Positions 8,474 to 17,204 of a DNA stretch of 24,764 bases are shown here, in pieces. The notes beneath the pieces are model-generated. The model did no database searches. It worked only from the letters and a program-made list of their open reading frames with translations, and had not been told where the DNA came from. The translations under genes were made by a program, and so were the position numbers. The stretch is taken from contig BFEA01000786.1 in NCBI GenBank assembly GCA_003427395.1, positions 439,388 to 464,151 on the forward strand, given 5' to 3'. How positions within the stretch are numbered: position 1 is the first letter of the stretch; every line of letters starts with the position of its first letter. Source of the DNA: Chara braunii. Taxonomy: Eukaryota > Streptophyta > Charophyceae > Charales > Characeae.

Positions 8474-8517
<44 letters not shown>
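8474..8517. repeat. (TC)n microsatellite, 44 bp
   Basis: Perfect CT/TC dinucleotide run followed by GTTCATGAG. Confidence 0.95.
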
Positions 8518-8520
<3 letters not shown>

Positions 8521-8609
8521 CATGAGCCCCTTTCCCTGACTCCTTAACTGTCAGGAAGTGTCAGCATCTTTGCCACGGACAGGACATATTTTGGGGAGGC
8601 TGATCCATG

Positions 8610-8745
8610 TTCTCCCCCATTTCTCATCCTCCTTGGGCCCCCTCCCTCCCCATTTCCTCGATTTTCCCTTCCTCTTCTCTTTTCTTTTCTTTTCTTTTCC
8701 CTTTCCTTTTTCTTTCCTTTTTCTCTTCCATTTCATTGTTTCTTA
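8610..8745. repeat. Pyrimidine-rich tract
   Basis: Long C/T-rich stretch with TTTTC and CCTTT repeats on the plus strand. The Lys/Arg-rich frame opposite is a composition artefact. Confidence 0.75.
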
Positions 8746-8759
8746 GTTTTAACGTTTTA

Positions 8760-9270
8760 TGCTCCTTATGAAATTCTTAAACCAACAGTACTTCTGACCC
8801 TTCCCTTGCCGAGCCTAGAAACGCCCTGCGCACAAAAAAAGAATTGAACCGGGCCGTTCTCTTTTTTGGCTGCCGCCGCCAGCCACTGATCTTCTCCATC
8901 ATTTGGCGCTAAAGCTTTGCCAAAATTGACAAACTCAGGCCTCATTGAAATTCAGGGGCGCCCCTTCATTTAGGGCAGGCTCATGCTTGCTGAAAGGGTC
9001 CCACAGGGGCATGCCAAGGAGCTAACTCATAACAAGGCCTCGTCGAAGATCCATGCCCACCTAGGGGTTCCAACAAGCTCTGCTTGGGCCCTTCAGCCTG
9101 GTCTCATAGGCCTATAAGCAGGCATTGGCACATATTTGCGGCCCGCCTTCACTTAGGGCGGGCACGGCCACTTTCCATCACTGTCAAGTTACTAAATCCT
9201 CACACTGATCTTCTCCAACATTTGGCGAAGAACTGCAGCCCAGCATTCAACATGTGCACAGCAATCTGCA
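8760..9270. repeat. Non-coding stretch with dispersed repeat blocks
   Basis: CACTGATCTTCTCCA followed by CATTTGGCG occurs at about 8885 and 9204. GCCCGCC and GGGCGGGC form a short hairpin near 9141-9163. A TTTTTTGGCTG...CCGCCAG-CACTG block near 8861 recurs as a variant at about 15353-15383. No gene recognised. Confidence 0.45.
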
Positions 9271-9305
9271 GGGGTGGTTAAACCACCAGTACATTTCCCA
9301 TATAT
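9271..9305 (-). repeat. Dispersed GGTGGTTTAAA block
   Basis: The minus strand reads ATATGGGAAATG, then ACTGGTGGTTTAA. A close match on the plus strand lies at 14534-14558, and shorter matches at 9424-9444 and 15461-15474. It is probably a conserved end of an unidentified repeat. Confidence 0.5.
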
Positions 9306-9417
9306 TCATCGCGGGAAAAAATAGAGTAGAAGCGGTTCTAGTCGGATGAATTTGGGCGCTCCTGTAGTGGCCCGTTTGTTCGTCATTGTCGCCGCTCGTT
9401 ACCCGCCACGACTTTCC

Positions 9418-9451
9418 CAAAGTACCGGTGGTTTAAACCACCGGTACTTTG
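9418..9451. repeat. Perfect 34-bp palindrome
   Basis: CAAAGTACCGGTGGTTT is followed directly by its exact reverse complement with no loop. The centre TTTAAA and the half-site GGTGGTTTAAA match the dispersed block at 9271-9305. Confidence 0.9.
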
Positions 9452-9483
9452 CGACTGTTTTGTCTTGCGACGGTGAACCATGG

Positions 9484-9617
9484 GGTACATTTTTTTATTT
9501 ATTTTTTGGTTATTATTTGGACCCTTTCTCGATTTATGCGTGACACTGTCATCCTCGCACAGGGGTCATGCTAACCTTCTCTGTATCGCTCCAATTTTAA
9601 CGGATGTCTCCAAGGAC
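9484..9617 (-). pseudogene. U6 snRNA retropseudogene with A-rich tail
   Basis: On the minus strand from 9617 the sequence follows spliceosomal U6 snRNA end to end: GTCCTTGGAGACATCCG, then AAAATTGG, GATACAGAGAAGG with an intact ACAGAGA box, TTAGCATGACCCC with the AGC triad, and ATAAATCGAGAAAGGGTCC near 9515. A 6-nt insertion (GTGTCA) lies between GATGACA and CGCA, and several substitutions hit conserved positions. The U6 part is 103 nt (9515-9617). It is followed not by the usual T-run but by an A-rich tail (9484-9514). I see no TATA box or plant upstream element near 9640-9690. All this fits a reverse-transcribed U6 copy. TGTACCC after the tail and TGTGCCC before the 5' end may be an eroded target duplication. 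Confidence 0.85.
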
Positions 9618-9828
9618 GGGCACAAGTTTTTCACCAATGGCCACAGGCCTTCGCGGGTCACTAGCAGGCCAACCTCCAGCCTCGTTGGTACGGATGCAAT
9701 CCAAGGAAGGCATCACAGATCTTGTTGGTTTAAGGATGTGGCCCAATGATCGATCCACACCTAATGCACTAAGTACCGGTCATGATCAAACTAAAAAAAA
9801 GGGCCTGGTGATTCTGGTGCCAAAGAGG

Positions 9829-9985
9829 ACAAAATGTGAAAACCTGGGGCAGGCCGGCCTGGACACTGGTATCCCAAGGCTGTCACCCTTAAATTGGGGA
9901 GATGTGGAAACATTACACTGATTGAAGGAATCACCCATAACGTGCCAAAGGTCGCAACAAGAAACAGCCTCCAGGGTCACATACC
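9829..9985 (+). repeat. Dispersed AATGTGAAAACATC-type repeat, first copies
   Basis: The segment from about 9899 (GATGTGGAAACATTACACTG, GGAATCACCCATAACGTGCC, CAACAAGAAACAGCCTCCAGGG) matches 10528-10612 and 10687-10752 in order and spacing. The arrangement suggests a non-coding dispersed repeat, reused again near 14848-14915. Confidence 0.65.
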
Positions 9986-10125
9986 CATGTACCCCTGGGG
10001 CCGAGTCCCACTGGCGGCTGCAATTAGGTGACCTCATGTACCCCTAGGCCCGAGTTCCTCTAGCAGCTCCAAATAGGGGTCATCATGTACCCCTAGGCCC
10101 AACTTCCCCTAGAAGCTGCATCGAG
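9986..10125. repeat. 49-bp tandem repeat, three units
   Basis: CATGTACCCCT starts units at 9986, 10035 and 10084, exactly 49 bp apart. Each continues with GGCCCGAGTTCC-like and AGCAGCT-like blocks. Confidence 0.88.
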
Positions 10126-10204
10126 TTGTTTCCAATTGCTCATTCAAAGTCCTCCAATTGAAACTGAAAATGTTATCCGAATACTTCGTCCTTTTTGGAA
10201 ATGC

Positions 10205-10206
10205 TA
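10205..10206. repeat. TA target duplication, left of MITE
   Basis: TA immediately before the inverted repeat starting CCGTCTTCACCC; matched by TA at 10312-10313. Confidence 0.6.
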
Positions 10207-10311
10207 CCGTCTTCACCCGAATAGAACGCCCGGTCATTATAGCCGTATTTGGCACAACTTTCAGCCCAGGTACGGCGATAATTACCGGGCGTTCTATTCG
10301 GGTGAAGACCG
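10207..10311. mobile_element. Tc1/mariner-like MITE, copy 1 (105 bp)
   Basis: The 41-bp terminal inverted repeats read CCGTCTTCACCCGAATAGAA and onward; the right arm is the reverse complement with three mismatches. About 23 bp separate the arms. TA flanks both sides, the duplication made by Tc1/mariner transposases. A second copy of exactly the same length lies at 21921-22025. The element encodes nothing and folds into one long hairpin. Confidence 0.85.
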
Positions 10312-10439
10312 TAGTGCGACTGGCTCCTGGAACATTGAAGAATCTTATTGTAGCTATTATGTCGTCTATCACAACGAAGATTTGGTGGCAACCAGAAAGC
10401 AGCCAAGCGTGCATGACCTCCAGTGTGCATATGGACGCT

Positions 10440-10760
10440 GTCTGGTAGTCCTTGCAAAGAGGGGCAAATGTGAAAACATCACGGCAACGGTCGGCGTTGC
10501 CCAGTGTGGCAACAACGAGGACAAGCAAATGTGAAAACATCACAGCAGTGATGGAATCACCCGTAAAGTGTCAAAGGGCACAACAAGCAACAGCATTCAG
10601 GGGTACATGACGTTCAGTGTCACTATGGACTGTGCCTGGTAGTCTTTACTAGGTGTGGCTTACACTGTGGCACAGACAAAGAAGGGCAAATGTGAAAACA
10701 TCGCAGCAATGATCGAATCAACCGTAAAGTGCCAAATGGCAGGACAAGGAACAGTGCCCA
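10440..10760. repeat. Dispersed repeat copies (AAATGTGAAAACATC family)
   Basis: AAATGTGAAAACATC occurs at 10466, 10529 and 10688. The last two copies share GAATCACCCGTAAAGTG-like and CAACAAG-AACAG-like blocks with 9899-9985. GTTGCCCAGTGTGG near 10496 parallels GTTACCCAGTGCGG near 14871. The frames crossing the region show no family signature. Confidence 0.7.
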
Positions 10761-10880
10761 ACGGTGGCACAGACAAACGCCACTGTCAGCAGATGTTGAC
10801 GCTCGTCGCTCTCTGAGTCAAACCCTGAGGGGCCATAAGACCTCATATATAATGGGCTGGTGGACTGGCATGATCCCCAT

Positions 10881-11096
10881 AGAGTGGTAGACCAGAATTG
10901 TTTGTGAGGCAGAGAATGGGAGAGGGAAGAGAGGGAGGAAAAGAAAGATGCAAGACCGGAAGTAAGGAGAGCAGAGGCAGGGAAGAGGGAGGGTGGAAAG
11001 TTGCAAATGAGAACAGAGGACAAGGAAGAGGGATGAGAAGGACAAGGTGGTAGAGTGGTAGGCCAGACAATCCTTTGTGAGGGAGAGAATGGGAAG

Positions 11097-11132
<36 letters not shown>

Positions 11133-11137
11133 NNNNN

Positions 11138-11229
<92 letters not shown>

Positions 11230-11340
11230 CAAGAGTGGAAGTAAGAGAGATGCAAGAGTGGAAGTAAGAGAGCAGAGACAGGGAAGAGAGAGGGAGAAAA
11301 GTAGCGAGTAAGGAGGGAGAGGAGAGAGAGGGAGGAGAAA
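10881..11340. repeat. Tandem duplication containing an expanded GA tract
   Basis: AGAGTGGTAG-CCAGA starts at 10881 and again at 11052, 171 bp apart. In both units it is followed by TTTGTGAGG-AGAGAATGGGA, a purine tract, then GATGCAAGA--GGAAGTAAG and GCAGAG-CAGGGAAGAG. The second unit has gained the long GA run and a doubled 22-23-bp GATGCAAGAGTGGAAGTAA unit (11226 and 11249). Confidence 0.8.
11100..11225. repeat. (GA)n microsatellite with a 5-N gap
   Basis: About 120 bp of GA dinucleotide repeat interrupted by NNNNN at 11133-11137. The gap is an assembly artefact, so the true length is unknown. The Ser-Leu and Arg-Glu frames across it are not genes. Confidence 0.95.
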
Positions 11341-11399
11341 AGCAGAAGGCAGAGGAAGAGGAGGGAGCAGGGAGTAGTATCCCCTCACACGGTTTGGCT

Positions 11400-12480
11400 G
11401 GGATCAACAAGTCCACTATAGGCCGGCATACGGGTAATCAGGGGACTTCAAAGAGTAATCTGGCAATGGTACAACCCTCTAAAGAGGAGAAGGCACTCCT
11501 CACCGCAGAAGCTGAAGGAGGGAATCCGGTTACCAAAAACAGTTTAAGAAACAGAATCAGTCAATAAAAAAAATCATGAAATGTTAATGCGCTCGCTACT
11601 ATCCTCAACAACACACTTGAATGGGAAAGCATACTCTCTCTGCGCTAGGCTGGTTTGGCAAAAAATGCCGGGGCCCAGACATAACTGACCTGCAAGAAAC
11701 ACACTTGTGTAATTGTCGGGACCACCAGAGACTCAAGGAAAGGATAGAGAGACTGCCACTTGCCACTGTCCCTATTTACGATCCTGGGAAACCACAGCCA
11801 AGGGAACAGGCTTAGAAGAATCGGCGAGGAAAGAAGACGCTGTTCAGCTTGACTCTAGTTCAACTCTGTGAAACGAGTTTAGCGGTGTAGAAGAAGTGGG
11901 AACTTTACGGCGCAAGTGAAATACCACTACGACTACGTTAAACCTTTTTTTGTTTGTTTGTTTCTTTGTTTGAAACGTTTTCACTTCAAACATCTGTGTA
12001 GTGCCCAGTTGTAGATGGCTCCAATCTATTGGTGGGAAGCTGCACCCACATAATACCGGGTTCAGCGTCCCGTTTTCAAGATCAGAGCAGGCCATACAAG
12101 GCAGGCCACTGCTGCTAAGTTACTAAACATTATTTTAATTTACAAAAATAGATATGAAACCTAAGCACGTAGTTGCGATAAGAGTGGGATGATCCCAGTG
12201 GATTTTTTTTTTTAATAATAATAAAAGGGTTGTGACTCGTGACTCGTGAGGTGTCGGGGATATTGCCCTATTTTCTCTTGTAAGGGACACTGGAAACCAC
12301 TCCACACTTCTTTCCACTATGTATTCAAGAAATTTAAAGTTTTAATAAAATAAAAATAGAAGATAAGACTCCAGCACTAAGTGGAGATAACCGTGGAGTC
12401 CAAAGTATCATAATAGAAGTGGCAATTTTTCCTTAAAAAAAAAGAAAAAAAAAAGTAAGTGTAATGACCTGCCAAACACG
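11400..12480. other. No recognisable gene
   Basis: The longest frames are short and have no domain signature. The tract has several A-runs and T-runs (for example 12207-12216 and 12436-12453) and a doubled GTGACTCGTGA near 12231-12247. I see no structured RNA or clear repeat. Confidence 0.5.
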
Positions 12481-12513
12481 GACTGAGACACACAGCTGAC
12501 TTCTGAGTTTTGC

Positions 12514-13574
12514 TCATGGAATGTATGCCTTACTGAGTTTCCCGCTTGTTGCTGAGTTTTCTAACTCTGTGTGGATGCGTGCTTGCTGGTCTGCATGCCT
12601 GTCTGAGCCCTTGTCGGCTTGAGTGTGTGTGTGACCTGCAAGGGCAATTGGTTGATCGGAAGGCCCGAAGGCAGCGAAGGGCCGGTACTTACCTGTGGCC
12701 GTGACATGGAGGGTTGCAGCGGGAAAACACTCAAGTGGCGGGGAAAGAGGCCCGCAACACTTAGAGCAGTGGAAAACACTCAAGTAGCAGGTAGGTCGGT
12801 ACCACACCAAGTAGAGGTAGATGTGCCGGGTACTCGAGGCCGAGCAGAAGAAGACAAAAGTTGGCATTTTCAGAGGCCCAGTAGTTGTAGGCTAGGTCTA
12901 GGCGGGTACCCATCCAACCAGTCTGAGTCTAGGGACTGTACGGGCAATATCAAAGTCTGCAATGATGCTTCCCTCCAAAAAGGAGGAGGTACCGGTTGCT
13001 TGGAGGCCGTGCGGCCTAGGAAGCCACTCGCCAAGAGGCAAGCAGGCTGCTATGTCTCCAGGAAGAGCAAGGTGCTCCTCCTCATTGTCGGTGTGCAAGT
13101 TTGGCGACACACTGGTTGGAGCGCTGGCTGGAGCAGCGCTAGCATCAAGAGCAGTGCTGCTGAGGAGGAGCAAGGACAGGAGGAGGAAAAAGACCAGGAC
13201 TAGGAGGGAGGAGCGCCAGAGGTACTTACCTGGCTACGGTGGATACCATCTTCATCACCTTGGTGGGCGCTGCATCTGGAAGGCCCCCGTTGGGGTAGAG
13301 CTGCACCAAGAAGCTTTGAGGCAGAGTCAGGCATGGCGGCCTGAGCTAGAGCAGCCATAGCTTCTTTGTGTTGGTGGTGCCCTGGTAGTCCGCCATAGCC
13401 TCGGCTGTGAGAGGAGGAGGAAGAAGGGTGGCCATGGCTATGGTGGACCTCATGTGATGCCGCAGTAGAAGAGGGATTCGGACATTGATTATGGTTCAGC
13501 CATTCAACATTATTATTATTATTTCTTGTTTGAATATGAGAGGAGGAGATAAGGAGGAGGAGAGTAGTTGGCAA
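12514..13574 (-). CDS. Weak multi-exon gene candidate, minus strand
   Basis: Not a recognised gene. On the minus strand a 124-codon frame (13574-13200) gives a low-complexity Asn, His and Ser-rich N-terminus, including NNNNN and HPSSSSSHSRGYGG, followed by KEAMAALAQAAMPDSASKLLG. It runs into a strong splice-donor match, CAG then GTAAGTACC, at about 13230. Seventy bases later a pyrimidine-rich stretch ending CTCCTCAG at about 13160 looks like an acceptor. It leads into a second open frame (to 12898) with HTDNEEEHLALPGDIAACLPLGEW. A second CAG-GTAAGTACC donor match lies at about 12690. The reading phase across the 70-bp intron does not join cleanly, which argues against the simplest model. Plus-strand frames of similar length overlap. 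Treat this as a candidate exon cluster only. Confidence 0.2.
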
Positions 13575-13615
13575 AGAAGAAAGAGCATTATCATTGGTCT
13601 ATGCTGGTGTACATC

Positions 13616-13680
13616 ATCTTCTTCTTCTTTCTTTCTTTCTTCTTCTTCTTCTTCTTTCCCTTTCTCTCCCTCTCTCTCCT
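13616..13680. repeat. TTC/CTT pyrimidine microsatellite
   Basis: Degenerate TTCTTC and CTTT repeats on the plus strand, merging into CTCTCTC. Low complexity. Confidence 0.85.
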
Positions 13681-13780
13681 TTCAAGTCCATTCATTTCTG
13701 TTTGCAATTGGACGGCATTGTACTTTCTGATCAATGTGTACTTCGAAATTGGCCAGGATCATAACATAAGCACATTTAGA

Positions 13781-14586
13781 TGATTTAGTTCATTCACGTC
13801 CCCAACGGCTCCTTCTGGATCAGCAGGTGTCCTTTTCTTATTCCATAGCCTTATTCCATCGCCACTCGACAGGCGCCATTGCCCAAATTGATCACCTGGT
13901 CATTATAGCTCTATCTTGACAGAAAACAATTGCCCCCAATACTCTGGACCTGGTTCGGCAGTTCTCTTCTTCTTATCTTATTCCGCCATGACGCGTTTCC
14001 TTTTCCTTAAAAGCCCTCAACGAGCTAGTGATGAAATTCGAATACAAAACACTGACACAGATAAAGAGACTGGTAGACAGATCAGACTAAACATTCAATT
14101 TTTCGACAAGGGCATAAATTCCACTAACTGTACATGGCTTTTATTTGCCCCCAATGATGACCGATAAAAGTTTTTATTCTTACGGTCCCTTACCCCCATT
14201 ATCACGTCCCACCGCCACATCATCCTCACGGGTGATTGGAACACAGTGGGGAATGCCTAGAATTAGACACAATCTCCTCCCCGCAGTAGACCCCATTCAT
14301 GACGCAGAAAACTTTGAACCTAAAACGGAGTCAACCGCTACGAATGATGAACTTAATATAGTCTTAGTCGATCATCATTACGAACGATTAAAACGCCGGT
14401 ACCTTTCCCCGCCGCTTGGAATCTAAGACGCGCCGGGTAACGCGGTAGCCAAGCGGGGAAGGCCCGCCGTCGATAAATCGAATTGGCAGCCCGCTTTTTC
14501 GTTTCGGGCCTCCGATACCACCCGCGGAACAACATATGGGAAAAGGCACTGGTGGTTTAAATTGATTCCTTTCTCACCATATAGTA
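13781..14586. other. Unassigned stretch, no recognised gene
   Basis: Plus-strand frames of 83 codons (13916-14167) and 93 codons (14145-14426) overlap in different phases. The second reads ordinary, non-repetitive protein (for example GTQWGMPRIRHNLLPAVDP) but matches no family I know, and no start or splice context supports it. CCCCGCCGCTTGG at about 14407 and CCAAGCGGGG at about 14450 can form a hairpin. GGTAGCCAAGCGGGGAAGGC resembles a tRNA D-arm by eye, but the remaining arms do not follow. Confidence 0.3.
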
Positions 14587-14708
14587 CCCGAATGCCAAAA
14601 CATTTACTTGAGTCAGAAAGACACTACACAACAGAATCTCCTTCTCACCCGAATGGCAAAAGATTTACCTGAATCAGAAAGATACTACACAACAGAACCT
14701 CCTCCTCT
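14587..14708. repeat. 61-bp tandem duplication
   Basis: CCCGAATG-CAAAA-ATTTAC starts at 14587 and 14648. Both units continue with TCAGAAAGA-ACTACACAAC and AGAA-CTCCT. The period is not a multiple of three. Confidence 0.88.
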
Positions 14709-14839
14709 CCAATTGACTCACTCAGAATCTTACACCCGTTCTACTCAAGTCTGGCTAGTCCCCGTATACGGCCCCAGCCTTGCAGAAAATCGCGAGATGC
14801 CAACACCGAACTTTTCTGGCAGTACGTAACGACGAGGGG

Positions 14840-14915
14840 CGACTGTGAGAACATCACAGTCAATGGACGGTGTTACCCAGTGCGGGGGAGACAAAGAGGG
14901 GCAAATGTGAAAGCA
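14840..14915. repeat. Dispersed repeat fragment
   Basis: GTGAGAACATCACAG, GGTGTTACCCAGTGCGG and AGAGGGGCAAATGTGAAAGC repeat blocks seen at 10440-10540, about 4.4 kb away. Confidence 0.65.
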
Positions 14916-15009
14916 TGTTGCGGGATGCCGTACAAAGCTTAGAGTGTGGCGCATGGAAAACAAGTTGTGGCTTTGTGTAATGCTGTGAGCAAACCTGTGC
15001 AATTGGAGG

Positions 15010-15550
15010 GAGCGCCACCAGAGGGGATTGCTCTCACACCCCTGAAGAGGTGTAACAGCTGGGGCAGGTTGTGTGGTGGAGATGAATGAACACTGCACCA
15101 CCTGAAGGGATTGGTCTCATACCTGGGCTGGCCCTCAGAGCGGTTAACCAGAGGGGGTTGGTCTCCGCACCCGAGCTGGCCCAGAGAAGGGTTAATCTCC
15201 TTTAAAGCTTGAAAGGGGTGTGACCGGAGGGGATTGGTTTCAGCCCCCAGGTAAGCCCAGAAAGGGTTTAGTCCCCTTTACACCACCAGTAGACCTGCGC
15301 CTGGAGGCGCCTTACTGCACGCCAAGCTTTTCCGAGCGGCCAGAGGCACACTCTTTTTCTTTCTTGGCTGGCACCGCCAGGCACTGTTTTCCGGTAGGCC
15401 GAGCCATCGCTACGGTGCGGTGGGGACAAGTTGCTTTTTCTGCAAAGCTGGGGCCATGTAGTGGTGGTTTAAAGTAGGCATAACCAGAAGGGATTGGTCT
15501 CAGCCCCCCCGGCCGAGAGGCTATTGCCCTCTAAAGGATTGACCTCTCAG
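15010..15550. repeat. Degenerate GGGATTGGTCTC repeat series
   Basis: CCAGAGGGGATTG-TCTC or close variants occur at about 15013, 15101, 15142, 15224 and 15486. Each is followed by a GAGCTGGCCC/AGAGAAGGGTTAA-like block. Spacing varies from about 40 to 260 bp, so this is decayed and partly interrupted. It also contains the GGTGGTTTAAA block at 15464. Confidence 0.55.
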
Positions 15551-15559
15551 GACTGAAAG

Positions 15560-16230
15560 AGGCAGAACAGGAGAGAGCAGGTTGTCTAGGGGGGATGAAT
15601 CGCTATTTACTGTGTGCGTCAAGAATACCACCATGTCTGTACTTTGCAAGGCCAGAGCAGGTAGAAGTCTTGTGCCACAGATTGTCGCTGAGGCGGTGTA
15701 CGAGCAACGCCTTAAATGGCGTTCTCAGCCCTGCTCAGCCTTGTGCCTGAATAGAACACAAATGAAGCTGTTGATACACACATCATGAGTTTGAATCCTG
15801 ATGGGTACATAATGTTAGGCGCTAATCCCCTGTAAAGTTTAAAACAGTGGGAAAAAAAAAAAAGACAAGAAGAGCAGGTCTCTGCTAAGCAACTCGAAGA
15901 AATCTTGAATACTTTTCCCGTAATAATGGCCCCAGTCCCAAACATGCTCTTCATCTTAGACACACACACGCACCTTAGCAGGTCCCAGCAGTCGTGCTGT
16001 ATTTTCTTTTTCTCCAGCGACCGTCTCCTCTGATCTGGATCCCGACATACCCTCCATTTCTTCATAGAAGAAGCCCGACAGCCTCCTCCTGTGGACTCCA
16101 TGATTTCAAAACATTCACTGTCCATAGGTTCCCCCCCTCTTCTCTTCTCAAACCACACCACCTCGTCTTTCGTCTCCTCACCTCTCTTTTACAAGTGCTG
16201 CATCTCTGTCTATCCTACAATATTTATCTT
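15560..16230. other. No recognised gene; one 149-codon minus frame
   Basis: A minus-strand frame from 16161 to 15712 is open for 149 codons and Ser/Cys-rich, with no known domain. GAGTTTGAATCC at about 15785 resembles a Pol III B box, but no convincing A box lies upstream, so no RNA gene is called. Confidence 0.3.
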
Positions 16231-16239
16231 CCTACCCTT

Positions 16240-16560
16240 CTTCCTCTCTTCGTGTCTTCGTGATCTTTGTTCTCCCCCTCGTCCTCTCCCCCTCCCTCTT
16301 CCTCCTGTTCCTGCTCAACCACCACTTTCTCTTCCCTGTTACTCCTCTTCACAACCTCTTTGTCCTCCAGCTGTCCACCTTCCTCCTCCCTTCTCCTAAC
16401 CCCCTTCACAGTCCTTTACCTCATCCCCATCAGCCGCCTTGTTCTGCACACCCCACCCACTTTGTTCTGCAACCGCATCTACTTCTCAAGGCACTCCTCT
16501 CTCCCTCTCCTTTTTCCTCCTCCTCCTCCTCCTCCTCCTTTCGTACCAGATGGCAACCCC
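16240..16560. repeat. Pyrimidine-rich tract with (TCC)n core
   Basis: C/T-rich on the plus strand, with a (CCT)n run at about 16514-16540. The long Ser/Pro frames result from this composition. Confidence 0.8.
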
Positions 16561-16721
16561 TCCTCCCTCTCCTACCCCTCCTCAAGATCCCAATGTCAAT
16601 CCGACAGCCAGCAGCTTTCAGATCACCTGCGCAGATCAACCACCACAGTAAAAGAATGGACAGCCATCAATGTCTGGTCAGACTCCTCAAGTGCTACGTT
16701 TTTCTGTTCTTTTTCTTCTTT

Positions 16722-16763
16722 TTTTTTGTGCGGGGGGGGGCCGGGGAGGGGGGGGAGGGGGTG
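16722..16763 (+). repeat. G-run cluster, quadruplex-prone
   Basis: Runs of about ten, four, eight and five G residues lie within 35 bp (for example CCGGGGAGGGGGGGGAGGGG), satisfying the usual four-G-run rule. It follows a T-rich run. Confidence 0.7.
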
Positions 16764-16790
16764 CAAGCCCTCAAATCCCCTAATATACAA

Positions 16791-17035
16791 ATGAATTACC
16801 ATTGACCACAGTAAAAAAAATTGACAGACTTTCACATTGGATAAGACTCCTGAAGCTTTTTACTGAGTGTATGAATGACCATTGACCACAGTAAAAAAAT
16901 TGACAGACATCCACATTGGATAAGACTCATGAAGCTTTTGACTGCGTGTATTAATGACCATCGACCACAGTAAAAGAAATTGACAGACATTCACATTGGA
17001 TAAGACTCATGAACCTTTCGACTGCGTGTATGTGT
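16791..17035. repeat. 79-80-bp tandem repeat, three units plus a diverged one
   Basis: ACCATTGACCACAGTAAAA (third unit ACCATCG) starts at 16798, 16878 and 16957. Each is followed by TTGACAGAC and CACATTGGATAAGACTC, then GAA-CTTTT and a TGTAT-rich end. A diverged fourth unit lies at about 16636-16715, split off by the G-rich insertion. Confidence 0.92.
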
Positions 17036-17204
17036 CTCATGTATTTGCGGAGCCCGACTCAACAAAAAAAGGGTGACTGTAACAGACCGGTTTTGTTGGA
17101 CTTTCACCAACTTGTCAGAAGGTTGTGCAGCATGCATTTAAGTGATAGATAAGGACACCAACCTGTCTCCGTACGAGTGTGTGCGTTCGTCACACACTGG
17201 TCGG

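Noticed and set aside
10109-10543. 144-codon minus-strand and 132-codon plus-strand frames
   Set aside because: Both run through the 105-bp MITE hairpin; peptides like HPNRTPG come from its inverted repeat and recur at 21921-22025.
10718-11416. Long Ser-Leu rich minus-strand open frames
   Set aside because: They result from the GA dinucleotide run and span an N gap.
13890-13930. Third 105-bp MITE fragment (CCTGGTCATTATAGCTCTAT)
   Set aside because: Only about 20 bp resemble the arm, with no inverted partner or TA flanks.
14440-14500. Possible tRNA (GGTAGCCAAGCGGGGAAGGC)
   Set aside because: Looks like a D-arm, but no matching anticodon arm, T arm or acceptor stem follows.
15712-15800. Possible tRNA-derived SINE (GAGTTTGAATCC B-box-like)
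   Set aside because: No acceptable A box at the right distance and no second copy in the window.
16260-16805. Plus-strand Ser/Pro-rich frames of 175-181 codons
   Set aside because: Pyrimidine-rich low-complexity DNA, no domain and no consistent codon signal.
17075-17110. Possible polypurine tract and LTR start (AAAAAAAGGGTGAC then TGTAACAGACC)
   Set aside because: Suggestive of an LTR edge, but no partner LTR or primer-binding site is present.
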